Positions 18,453 through 25,238 of a DNA stretch of 64,000 bases are shown one piece after another; within the stretch, counting starts at the first letter, position 1; each line of letters opens with the position of its first letter. The notes under the pieces were generated by a model, which made no database searches, had not been told where the DNA came from, and worked only from the letters and a program-made list of their open reading frames with translations. The DNA is from Deltaproteobacteria bacterium (GTDB lineage: Bacteria > UBA10199 > JACPAL01 > JAHFST01). Where the stretch lies: NCBI GenBank assembly GCA_023265625.1, contig JAHFST010000009.1, positions 1-64,000 of the forward strand, given 5' to 3'. Made by a program: the position numbers and the translations under genes.

Positions 18453-20597
18453 TTAACCCTCAGCCCGGCTGAACTGAATTTTTCGCGTGGCCTCAGTCTC
18501 GCGGGAGCGGCAATCCTTGAGGAAGGCGGTGGCGGCGGTGACTAGTTCGGTGGCATCGGCCTCCGCGACCGTGCCCTGCAGGGTCTTGCGGCGACGGGCC
18601 TGGAAGTCGCGGTGGAAGCCGACCCATTCGGGAAAAATTCCGGTGCGGACGAAGTGATTTTCAAACTCGTGGGTGGATTCGCGGTCATTCAAGGTCTCGA
18701 TCATGCGGTGAAACAACAAGGTATTGGCCGCGGCGACCACCGCCTCATAGGCCTTGTAGGCCGCCGAGGCGAAGTCTTCATGGGTGAGCAAGGCATCGGC
18801 CTGCTGCAACAGGGCCTCGGCCTGGGAGAGCTCCGGGACCACCGCCGAAACAGCCGCCCCCGCGCACTCCCCAATCACGCCCTTCTGCAAGCCAAACTCC
18901 GCCTTGTCACCCCAATCAGTGTAAAAAGAGGGATCCTCATCGTAGCTAGGCACCTGGAGCAGCTTGCCTAGCAGGGCCGTCACCTGTTCCTTGGACTGGG
19001 TGGCGTAGTAGTTGTTGAATGTTGGTAGGGGTTCAAAATTTTGAACCCCTACAAGGCCTACCTGTTCAACATAATTTTTCACCAAACACACCACCGCCTC
19101 CGGGATATTCTTGGAAGGAATCTGCGCAATCGGTTCGGCGATCTTGCTCTCGCGGCCAAAATCCCCGCCCAGCATCAGCTGAAACGCCGGGGCCGTGTGC
19201 CCGTCCTTGGGGAAGGCCCCGCCGTAGAAACCGATGTTGGCAATATGATGCTGACCGCAGGAGTTGGGGCAACCACTGATCTTGATGCGGAGATCCTTGG
19301 CCACCTGGCTGATCGCACCATTTTCTTTAAAAAGCCGTTCTTCAATCACCTTGGCCAAGGGCCTCGACCCGGCAATCCCCAGTCGGCAGGTATCCGTGCC
19401 GGGGCAGGCCGTCACGTCATAGATGGTCTGGGCCTGATCCAACACCAGATCCAATCCTTTTAAGCCTTGATAGAAGGCCGGCAGGTCTGATTGCCGCACC
19501 CAGCGTACCAATAAATTTTGATGAACCATCGTCCGACATTCGCCGCCGGCATAACTCCGAAGCAACTTGGCCAAGCCATGCATCTGCGGCGGCAGGATGT
19601 CGCCTAGCCGGAGGCGGAGCTCGACCATGGAAAAACCGGGTTGTTTTTGGGGGATGACGTTGGTTTGTTGCCAGGAGAGGAATTCGGGGGTGTCGAGTGA
19701 GGGCGCAGCAAGCGGCGCCCCTACAATAACCGGGATACCCTCATAATCCTTTAAATGATTCAGATAATCATTCCATTCGGGATCTACCGTCAACACCTTG
19801 CGTTCGTCCGCCACCGCCTTTTGAAAATCCTCAAATCCCATCTTCTCAATCAAAAACTTCATCCGGGCCTTCATCCGCACCTTGCGCTCCCCAAACCGGT
19901 CAAAGACCCGCAGGATCGCCTCGCCCAACGGGATGACCTCCGACTCGGGGAGAAAATCATACAGGAGCTTGGCCATCCGCGGACTCGACCCCAGACCGCC
20001 GCCCACGCGCACCTCAAAGCCGCGCTGGCCATTCTTAATCCGGGCAATCAGACCCATGTCATGGATGTCCGGCAGGGCCGTCATCACGCCACCGCCGTCA
20101 AAAGCCACCTTAAATTTGCGCCCGAGATTTTGACAAATAGGATTGCGCAACATGTGGTCGGTAAAGGCCTGCGCATGCGGCGACACATCAAAGGCCTCCT
20201 GCGGGTCCACCCCGGCACTGGGAGAGGCCGTCACATTTCGCACCGTATTGCCGCAGGCCTCCCGCGTGGTCACACCCACCGCGGCCAACCGGGTCATCAG
20301 GTAGGGGACCTTGGTTAATGGCACATAATGGATCTGAAAATCCTGCCGCGTCGTAATATGGGCCACACCATGCCCCACCTCAACCGCCAGGTCGGCAACA
20401 CAATCAAGCTGATCCGCCGTCAGGCGCCCAAAGGGGATCTTGATCCGCACCATCTGCACCCCATCCTGCCGCTGGCCATAGATGCCGTGCTGCAGACGGA
20501 AGCGTTGAAACTTCTCCGGGGGGATCTCCATGGCCAGGAACTTCCCGACCATTTTGTCAAATTCTTCGATCTCTTGTTTGAGTTCTGGGGTTGGCAT
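18453..20597 (-). CDS. Siroheme [4Fe-4S] sulfite (or nitrite) reductase with C-terminal helical domain
   Basis: This reductase catalyses six-electron reduction of sulfite to sulfide (or nitrite to ammonia). Cluster and siroheme ligands are present: TACPGTDTC near residue 400 and GCPNSCGQHH near 443. GRKFKVAFDGG and TACPGTDTC favour sulfite. The last ~150 residues form an extra helical, HEPN-like domain. ATG 20597 is preferred because AAAGG lies seven bases upstream, giving 714 aa. Two palindromic repeats are translated in frame, at residues ~291-300 and ~515-524. The 3' end is duplicated beyond the toxin-antitoxin module. A rhodanese-E1 gene is divergent, so a sulfur-assimilation role fits. 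Confidence 0.85.
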   Translation of the reverse strand: MPTPELKQEIEEFDKMVGKFLAMEIPPEKFQRFRLQHGIYGQRQDGVQMVRIKIPFGRLTADQLDCVADLAVEVGHGVAHITTRQDFQIHYVPLTKVPYLMTRLAAVGVTTREACGNTVRNVTASPSAGVDPQEAFDVSPHAQAFTDHMLRNPICQNLGRKFKVAFDGGGVMTALPDIHDMGLIARIKNGQRGFEVRVGGGLGSSPRMAKLLYDFLPESEVIPLGEAILRVFDRFGERKVRMKARMKFLIEKMGFEDFQKAVADERKVLTVDPEWNDYLNHLKDYEGIPVIVGAPLAAPSLDTPEFLSWQQTNVIPQKQPGFSMVELRLRLGDILPPQMHGLAKLLRSYAGGECRTMVHQNLLVRWVRQSDLPAFYQGLKGLDLVLDQAQTIYDVTACPGTDTCRLGIAGSRPLAKVIEERLFKENGAISQVAKDLRIKISGCPNSCGQHHIANIGFYGGAFPKDGHTAPAFQLMLGGDFGRESKIAEPIAQIPSKNIPEAVVCLVKNYVEQVGLVGVQNFEPLPTFNNYYATQSKEQVTALLGKLLQVPSYDEDPSFYTDWGDKAEFGLQKGVIGECAGAAVSAVVPELSQAEALLQQADALLTHEDFASAAYKAYEAVVAAANTLLFHRMIETLNDRESTHEFENHFVRTGIFPEWVGFHRDFQARRRKTLQGTVAEADATELVTAATAFLKDCRSRETEATRKIQFSRAEG
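18457..18514 (-). repeat. Direct repeat copy B: functional 3' end of the sulfite reductase gene
   Basis: This is the last 19 codons of the reductase, repeated 671 bp away at 17786-17843 with four mismatches, none changing a shared amino acid. The two copies bracket exactly the toxin-antitoxin module. Confidence 0.85.
19025..19052. repeat. REP palindrome, TTCAAAATTTTGAA core, in frame inside sulfite reductase
   Basis: A perfect 28-bp palindrome with GTAGGGG and CCCCTAC feet. It is identical to copies at 52445 and 56798. On the minus strand it is translated as VGVQNFEPL without breaking the gene. Confidence 0.97.
19697..19724. repeat. REP palindrome, diverged, in frame inside sulfite reductase
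   Basis: A 28-bp imperfect palindrome. Minus-strand sense is GTAGGGGCGC, a short loop, then GCGCCCTCAC. It is translated as VGAPLAAPS in the same codon phase as the 19025 copy (GTA GGG first). Confidence 0.75.
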
Positions 20598-20657
20598 GAG
20601 ATACCTTTTCATCTAACCCGTGGGGGTTGTCAAGACCTCCACTGGACCTCTCCCTGT

Positions 20658-20746
20658 CCCTCTCCTTTGTAAGGAGAGGGGACACTTACTCCCCCTCCTT
20701 ACAAAGGAGGGGGTTGGGGGAGGTCTCCCCCTTTGAAAAAGGGGGA
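20658..20746. repeat. Three adjacent perfect hairpins in a divergent promoter region
   Basis: Stems are CCCTCTCCTT (20658-20667) with its complement at 20671-20680, CCCCCTCCTT (20691-20700) with 20704-20713, and TCCCCCTTT (20726-20734) with 20738-20746, each with a 3-base loop. They fill the gap between the sulfite reductase and rhodanese-E1 genes. The sequence is of a repeat type distinct from the GTAGGGG family. Promoters of both genes must overlap or flank it. Confidence 0.85.
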
Positions 20747-20796
20747 TTAAGGGGGATTTGACATCCCCGAAATTTTCCCCTAGAAACGTTGGTCCC

Positions 20797-21954
20797 ATGC
20801 CAACCTTCGACGAACTCATCAAGCAGGTCAAAAGCCAGATCCGGGAGGTCGCGCCTCAGCAGGTGGCCCCAAAAAAGGCCGTCCTGCTCGACGTCCGTGA
20901 GCCCGATGAATGGCAATCCGGGATCATCCCCGGGGCCATCACCCTGGCCCGCGGTTTTCTGGAACTAGAGATTGAAGACGAAGTCCCTGACAAAACAGCC
21001 GAGGTGGTTTGTTATTGCGCCGGTGGCACCCGTTCAGCCTTGGCGGCCAAGAGCTTGATGGATTTGGGCTATCAAAATGTCAGTTCCATGACCGGCGGGT
21101 TCCGGGAGTGGAAGAACGCCGGGTTGCCCATCGAGATGCGCAAGGCGCTCAGTCAAGATCAAACCGCCCGCTATGCCCGTCACCTCATGCTTCCCGAGGT
21201 GGGTGAAGCGGGTCAGTTGAAACTGATTGAATCCCGAGTCTTGATGATCGGGGCTGGTGGTCTAGGATGCCCATCGGCCCTGTATTTGGCGGCAGCGGGG
21301 GTGGGCACCATTGGGATTGTCGATTTTGATTTGGTGGATCAGAGCAACCTGCAACGCCAGGTCTTGCACAATGAAGGCACGGTGGGCCAACCCAAGGTGG
21401 AATCGGCCCGACGCGCCCTGACGGGTCTTAATTCGGCCATCAAGGTGGTCCCGCATCAGGAAAAACTGTCGCGCGACAACGTCATGCAGATTTTGCAAAA
21501 CTACGACCTGGTGGTAAACGGTTGCGATAATTTTCCGACCCGTTACCTGATCAACGACGCCTGCGTCCTGACCGGCAAGCCCATGGTGGATGGCAGCATC
21601 TATCGTTTTGAAGGCCAAGTGACAGTCTATGCGCCTGGTAAGGGCCCCTGCTATCGTTGCCTCTACCCGGAACCTCCCCCGCCCGAGATGGCGCCGTCCT
21701 GCCAAGACGCCGGGGTGTTGGGGGTGTTGCCCGGGATCATTGGGTGCATCCAGGCAATCGAGGCCATCAAGGTCATCCTGGGGGTGGGAGAACCGCTCGT
21801 GGGCCGGCTCTTGATGTACGACGCCCTGACACAAAAATTCCGTGAGATGAAGGTGCGACGCGACCCCGCCTGCCCGGTGTGCGGCGATCATCCCACTATA
21901 AAAGAGTTGATTGATTATGAATGGTTTTGTAGTGGAGCAACGTTAAATCATTAA
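20797..21954 (+). CDS. Rhodanese-ThiF/MoeB fusion, sulfur-carrier adenylyltransferase
   Basis: E1-like enzymes adenylate the C-terminal Gly-Gly of small sulfur-carrier proteins (ThiS, MoaD or cysteine-synthesis carriers). The first ~110 residues are a rhodanese with catalytic CYCAGGTRS near residue 72. The E1 domain follows with GAGGLG near 151, CYRCLYPEP and CPVCG zinc pairs, and APSCQDAGVLGVLPG. The order is unusual: in MOCS3/MoeZ the rhodanese is C-terminal. ATG 20797 gives 385 aa; an upstream in-frame ATG at 20758 lies beside the repeat. Facing the sulfite reductase, it could use newly made sulfide or persulfide, which is inference. Confidence 0.88.
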   Translation: MPTFDELIKQVKSQIREVAPQQVAPKKAVLLDVREPDEWQSGIIPGAITLARGFLELEIEDEVPDKTAEVVCYCAGGTRSALAAKSLMDLGYQNVSSMTGGFREWKNAGLPIEMRKALSQDQTARYARHLMLPEVGEAGQLKLIESRVLMIGAGGLGCPSALYLAAAGVGTIGIVDFDLVDQSNLQRQVLHNEGTVGQPKVESARRALTGLNSAIKVVPHQEKLSRDNVMQILQNYDLVVNGCDNFPTRYLINDACVLTGKPMVDGSIYRFEGQVTVYAPGKGPCYRCLYPEPPPPEMAPSCQDAGVLGVLPGIIGCIQAIEAIKVILGVGEPLVGRLLMYDALTQKFREMKVRRDPACPVCGDHPTIKELIDYEWFCSGATLNH

Positions 21955-21959
21955 TTTCT

Positions 21960-21987
21960 GTAGGGGCGTATTGCAATACACCCTTAC
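21960..21987. repeat. REP palindrome, CGTATTGCAATACG core, decayed right arm
   Basis: GTAGGGGCGTATTGCAATAC is followed by ACCCTTAC, so the right foot has mutated from CGCCCCTAC. It lies six bases after the rhodanese-E1 stop and upstream of the peroxiredoxin Shine-Dalgarno. Confidence 0.9.
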
Positions 21988-22008
21988 CTAATTCCATAAG
22001 GAGAACAT

Positions 22009-22593
22009 ATGTTACAAGTCGGTCAAAAAGCCCCAGATTTCAAAGCCGATGCGGCCCTCGGCAACAACGAGTTCAAGTCTTTGTCTTTGGCTGATTACAA
22101 AGGCAAATGGTTGGTGCTGTTTTTCTACCCCCTCGATTTCACCTTCGTGTGCCCCACCGAGATCAATGCCTTTTCGGATGCCACGGAGTCTTTTAAAAAA
22201 TTAGGCGCCGAGCTCTTGGGCGTCTCGGTTGACAGCAAGTTCAGCCACAATGCGTGGATGAATCTCGCCCGTAAAGAAGGTGGCATCCAGGGTCTTAAGT
22301 TTCCCCTGCTGGCTGACCTGAACAAGACAATTGCCACCGACTACGGCGTCCTACTCCCGGCCGGGATCGCACTCCGCGGTCTCTTCATCATCGATCCCGA
22401 GGGTGGACTCCAGTACCAGACGGTCAACTTTCTCAACTTCGGCCGTTCCACCGAAGAAACCCTGCGCGTCCTGCAAGCCATCCAAACCGCCAAGACCACC
22501 GGCGAGGTGTGTCCGGCTAACTGGAAACCGGGCGATAAGACGATGAAACCTGATCCGGTCAAATCGAAAGAGTACTTCGCAAACGCCAAGTAG
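22009..22593 (+). CDS. Typical 2-Cys peroxiredoxin (AhpC/Prx1 type)
   Basis: It reduces peroxides, with the peroxidatic cysteine in FTFVCPTEI (near residue 49) and the resolving cysteine in [11 protein letters not shown] (near 168). At 194 aa it is family length, with an intact C-terminal YFANAK in place of the eukaryotic YF-type motif. AAGGAG precedes the ATG. No AhpF-like reductase is adjacent, so electrons must come from elsewhere. A second copy of its last codons lies 84 bases downstream (22677-22733), so the locus has been rearranged. Confidence 0.95.
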   Translation: MLQVGQKAPDFKADAALGNNEFKSLSLADYKGKWLVLFFYPLDFTFVCPTEINAFSDATESFKKLGAELLGVSVDSKFSHNAWMNLARKEGGIQGLKFPLLADLNKTIATDYGVLLPAGIALRGLFIIDPEGGLQYQTVNFLNFGRSTEETLRVLQAIQTAKTTGEVCPANWKPGDKTMKPDPVKSKEYFANAK

Positions 22594-22609
22594 CCTGTCA
22601 CTGGGGACT

Positions 22610-22636
22610 GTCAGGGGGAGAAGATCGCCCCCTGAC
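22610..22636. other. Hairpin between the peroxiredoxin and its ghost 3' end
   Basis: A perfect 9-bp stem GTCAGGGGG (22610-22618) and CCCCCTGAC (22628-22636) with a 9-base loop. CTTTAGAG follows rather than a T-run, so it is a weak terminator at best. It lies in the segment separating the gene from the duplicated 3' end. Confidence 0.7.
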
Positions 22637-22676
22637 TTTAGAGAGGATCCGGCTTGGCCGGTCCGAGCGAATCATC

Positions 22677-22733
22677 AAGACGATGAAACCGGATCCGGTG
22701 AAATCGAAGGAATATTTCGCCTCGGTAAAATAA
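22677..22733 (+). pseudogene. Ghost 3' end of a peroxiredoxin gene
   Basis: It encodes [18 protein letters not shown] and TAA, against [18 protein letters not shown] in the intact gene 140 bp upstream. Over 44 aligned bases there are five differences, all synonymous third-position changes (Pro, Val, Lys, Glu, Tyr). Only the last codons survive, so this is a remnant of a diverged second copy rather than a recent tandem duplication. Confidence 0.85.
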
Positions 22734-22740
22734 TGGGATT

Positions 22741-22813
22741 GTAGGGGCAGACCCATGTGTCTGCCCCAATCGTGGCCGCCGAGATGAGGGCGCACACATG
22801 GGTGCGCCCCTAC
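22741..22813. repeat. Bipartite REP element (two hairpins, GTAG...CTAC feet)
   Basis: The left hairpin is GTAGGGGCAGAC-CCATGT-GTCTGCCCC (22741-22767). The right hairpin is GGGCGCAC-ACATGG-GTGCGCCCCTAC (22788-22813). A 20-base spacer separates two opposed units. The right CTAC contains the stop codon of the minus-strand hydrolase gene. Confidence 0.9.
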
Positions 22814-23439
22814 GGTAACCGATCAAATTCCGCGAAATCTTTCGCCCGCAAGGTGGGGTTGTGTTCCTTCTCATAACCAATCGAGGTCACCGGCTTGGTC
22901 CCATAATCATGGCCGGGATAAATCTTGATCGTCGGATCCAACCCGGCCAATTCCCGCAGGCTTTTGAATAAAATTTTTGGGTCTCCGCCCGGGAGATCCG
23001 ACCGGCCGCAATTGCCCTGAAATAGGGTATCACCGGTGATGAGATAACGACCTGAGACGAGGTAACACGTCGAACCCGGGGTATGCCCGGGGGTGTGCAG
23101 GGCCTCGATCTCGAGACCTCCCACTTTAAACATCAATCCGGGTGTGGCCTTCACCAGCCTACCGGCCCCGCGGCGCAAGGGTTGTTCGTCATCCGGGTTG
23201 ATCACCACCTCCGCCCCGGTCTCCGCCACCACCTTATCCACCCCTTCGATATGATCAAAATGATTGTGGGTCAGGAGGATCTTGGTCACGCGATACCCAT
23301 CGGCCTTGGCGATCTTCAATACCCGATCCGCCTCCCAGGCCGGATCGACGTAGGCGCATTCCTTGGTCTCGGGATCGCCGATCAGGTAGTTGAAATTTTG
23401 CATCAGGCCGACTTCGATTTGTTTGATATAGATGGTCAT
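22810..23439 (-). CDS. Metallo-beta-lactamase-fold hydrolase, glyoxalase II/persulfide dioxygenase-like
   Basis: Metal ligands are complete: THNHFDH near residue 58, HTPGHTPGS near 115, GDTLF near 135 and GHDYG near 176. At 209 aa it is a short glyoxalase-II-type member. Its place beside sulfite reductase, rhodanese and peroxiredoxin makes a sulfur-linked thioester or persulfide substrate plausible but unproven. TAG at 22810-22812 comes from the foot of a palindromic repeat. Upstream, another repeat ends seven bases before the ATG, leaving no Shine-Dalgarno. Confidence 0.85.
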   Translation of the reverse strand: MTIYIKQIEVGLMQNFNYLIGDPETKECAYVDPAWEADRVLKIAKADGYRVTKILLTHNHFDHIEGVDKVVAETGAEVVINPDDEQPLRRGAGRLVKATPGLMFKVGGLEIEALHTPGHTPGSTCYLVSGRYLITGDTLFQGNCGRSDLPGGDPKILFKSLRELAGLDPTIKIYPGHDYGTKPVTSIGYEKEHNPTLRAKDFAEFDRLP

Positions 23440-23446
23440 GATTTTT

Positions 23447-23529
23447 GTAGGGGCAGACCCATGTGTCTGCCCTCATTCTGCATACGCGATAACCACCCGG
23501 GCAGGGCGCACACATGGGTGCGCCCCTAC
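23447..23529. repeat. Bipartite REP element, second copy
   Basis: It has the same left hairpin (GTAGGGGCAGACCCATGTGT...) and right hairpin (GGGCGCACACATGGGTGCGC...) as 22741-22813, but the spacer differs in sequence and is longer. The right foot carries the stop codon of the next minus-strand gene. The left foot lies seven bases from the hydrolase start. Confidence 0.9.
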
Positions 23530-24014
23530 AGCCCAATCACCCCATGTAACCGATACCCAAAATAAACCGTCACCAAAATCAGCCCCAGATTGAAGATCTG
23601 TGTCTTCCGAATCTTGCGGGCATAACGTTCCTGGGTCTCAATGTCTCCGGGGATGACGCCAATGGCCATGCGTCCCAATTTGAGGCCTTGGCCAAAACAC
23701 TGCATCGCGGCCACATTAAACACCAACAAGACAAACAAAAACTTCCAACCGAGCGGGGCCAACAACTTGTCAAAATAGCTCGCCCCCAAATTAATCTTGA
23801 GCGCGGTCATCATCATCGCCCCCGTCATGAACGAGAGGCAGAGGCCAAATAAATAGATGGGATGATAATACCGCAGCGACCGGGCCAACACCCGCATGCG
23901 CAACAGGCGATCGTCGATTTCATTTAATGAGGGATAGAGGATAAACGCAAAATAACAACCGGTTCCAAAGGAAACAACCCAGCCCATCAGGTGCAGACTG
24001 CTCAGCAATGTCAC
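23526..24014 (-). CDS. Four-helix integral membrane protein, function unknown
   Basis: The 162 residues form about four membrane helices (LHLMGWVVSFGTGCYFAF, YHPIYLFGLCLSFMTGAMMM, WKFLFVLLVFNVAAMQCFG, IFNLGLILVTVYFGY). It starts at GTG (GTGA overlap with the upstream gene's TGA), so the two membrane proteins are coupled. The TAG stop at 23526-23528 is part of a palindromic repeat foot. Small proteins of this kind occur near DUF4149/CopD-like genes. No redox or metal motif is evident. Confidence 0.75.
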   Translation of the reverse strand: MTLLSSLHLMGWVVSFGTGCYFAFILYPSLNEIDDRLLRMRVLARSLRYYHPIYLFGLCLSFMTGAMMMTALKINLGASYFDKLLAPLGWKFLFVLLVFNVAAMQCFGQGLKLGRMAIGVIPGDIETQERYARKIRKTQIFNLGLILVTVYFGYRLHGVIGL

Positions 24015-24289
24015 GTCACATCCCCCGTAGGGGCAGGTCCCCGTGCCTGCCCCGCCGCAACAGGTTGCCCATCCAACTGCCGCACCAAATCATGAATAAT
24101 CGAATGCATCTTAAAAATAAACATGAGGGCAAAGGCCTGCGTCAACATCACCACCCCCAGGGTCAGCATCGCCCACTTCAAATGACTGAGATAAAAATCC
24201 TGCCCATGAGCCGTCTTGAGCCCCACCATCATGGTGATCACCACCAGGGCCAACGACAAGAGTGAGAGAAAGGTCGCAATCATTCGCAT
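24011..24289 (-). CDS. Two-helix membrane protein whose C-terminus is encoded by a REP repeat
   Basis: Residues 1-22 and ~40-62 are membrane helices (MIATFLSLLSLALVVITMMV, MLTLGVVMLTQAFALMFIF). The tail GQARGPAPTGD comes from the palindrome at 24027-24053, so the natural end was probably replaced or extended by the repeat. It overlaps the following four-helix gene by four bases. The start is uncertain between two ATGs two codons apart. The function is unknown. Confidence 0.7.
   Translation of the reverse strand: MRMIATFLSLLSLALVVITMMVGLKTAHGQDFYLSHLKWAMLTLGVVMLTQAFALMFIFKMHSIIHDLVRQLDGQPVAAGQARGPAPTGDVT
24027..24053. repeat. REP palindrome within a coding 3' end
   Basis: GTAGGGGCAGG, then TCCCCGTG, then CCTGCCCC. 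A single hairpin with a GTAG left foot and no right CTAC. It is translated at the C-terminus of the small membrane protein. Confidence 0.85.
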
Positions 24290-24369
24290 GTCCTGTGATT
24301 AGGCAATCCGCAGGACGAAGTCAATGGGACTATTGACAACTCACTGATCTACGCGCAGGATGTAACTCC

Positions 24370-24840
24370 ATGATCTCTCTCGCGAAATTCCTTTACCTTG
24401 TTTCTCTAACGGCTTGGATTGGTAGTATCGTTTTTTTCTCATTTATCGGGGCGCCCACCCTTTTTAAAAGTCTGTCTCATGCCGACGCCGGCAAAGTGGT
24501 GGGGATGATTTTTCCAAAATACTACAGCCTAGGCATTGTCACCGGATTCGTGGCCCTCGGCACAACGTTGTTTCTAGCCATTCGCGAGGGACAATGGCCC
24601 ATCTTTAAGATCATTCTACTCCTCGTCATGCTCACCTGTGTTATTTACAACCAACTCTCGATCCACCCCCGAGCCCATGCCTTCAAAGAAGAATTGGCCG
24701 CCGCCACCGATCCGGTCGAGCAGGAACACCTGCAAATGGAATTTGACCATGCCCATAAGGTGGCCGTGGTCTATAATGGGATCGTGCTGTTGTTGGGGTT
24801 GTTGCTGTTGTTTTTGACGGCGCGCGGGTTGGTGTTGTAG
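24370..24840 (+). CDS. DUF4149 (TMEM205-like) membrane protein
   Basis: The 156 residues give four membrane helices (FLYLVSLTAWIGSIVFFSFIGAP is the signature opening, with GIVLLLGLLLLFLT at the end) and the His/Arg-containing loop IHPRAHAFKEEL. Members are of unknown function. The TAG stop at 24838-24840 is the TAG of a GTAGGGG repeat, so the final codons abut the repeat directly. It is convergent with cutA. Confidence 0.8.
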   Translation: MISLAKFLYLVSLTAWIGSIVFFSFIGAPTLFKSLSHADAGKVVGMIFPKYYSLGIVTGFVALGTTLFLAIREGQWPIFKIILLLVMLTCVIYNQLSIHPRAHAFKEELAAATDPVEQEHLQMEFDHAHKVAVVYNGIVLLLGLLLLFLTARGLVL

Positions 24841-24864
24841 GGGCGTATTGCAATACGCCCCTAC
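24837..24864. repeat. REP palindrome supplying stop codons to both convergent genes
   Basis: A perfect 28-bp palindrome, GTAGGGG-CGTATTGCAATACG-CCCCTAC. Its left TAG ends the plus-strand DUF4149 gene. Its right CTA, read on the minus strand, ends cutA. Confidence 0.97.
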
Positions 24865-25187
24865 AGGACCCGGGATAACCACCCAAGATAGCCTTTGGAA
24901 CCGGCCACAAACGGAACCACCACAAATTCCGGCACCTCATAGGGATGAATCTCGTGAAGTCGTTTTTCCAGTTTTCCAACGAGACGGCGTTTGGTCTTGA
25001 TCAGCAGCAAAAATTCCCGATCCCGGCAAAGTTTCGTTTTCCAAACATAGTGAGAGATGATCGGCCCCACCTGCTGCGCACAGGCTGCCAGCCTTTCCAG
25101 GACCAGCAACCTACTGATCCGCTCCGCATCACACTTTTTAGCCACCGTGGTCAAGATCAGACAGGCCTGTTTGGCACTCATTGACAT
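24861..25187 (-). CDS. cutA: CutA divalent-cation tolerance protein
   Basis: This small trimeric cytoplasmic protein belongs to the CutA1 family, implicated in copper/divalent metal tolerance. At 108 aa it has the typical core: LTTVAKKCDAERISRLLVLERLAACAQQV, KTKLCRDREFLLLIKTKR and IHPYEVPEFVVVP. An open frame continues upstream but has no family similarity, so ATG 25187 is used. A palindromic repeat ends four bases before that ATG, so no Shine-Dalgarno is present. The stop codon TAG is also provided by a repeat. The gene is therefore bracketed by repeats on both sides. Confidence 0.9.
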   Translation of the reverse strand: MSMSAKQACLILTTVAKKCDAERISRLLVLERLAACAQQVGPIISHYVWKTKLCRDREFLLLIKTKRRLVGKLEKRLHEIHPYEVPEFVVVPFVAGSKGYLGWLSRVL

Positions 25188-25191
25188 AATT

Positions 25192-25219
25192 GTAGGGGTG
25201 TATTGCAATACGCCCCTAC
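25192..25219. repeat. REP palindrome between divergent cutA and mqnE
   Basis: GTAGGGG-TGTATTGCAATACG-CCCCTAC, one mismatch from the perfect palindrome. It fills most of the 51-bp gap between the two starts, so it must overlap the promoters or leaders of both genes. Confidence 0.95.
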
Positions 25220-25238
25220 TTATACTAGACGAACCCAA

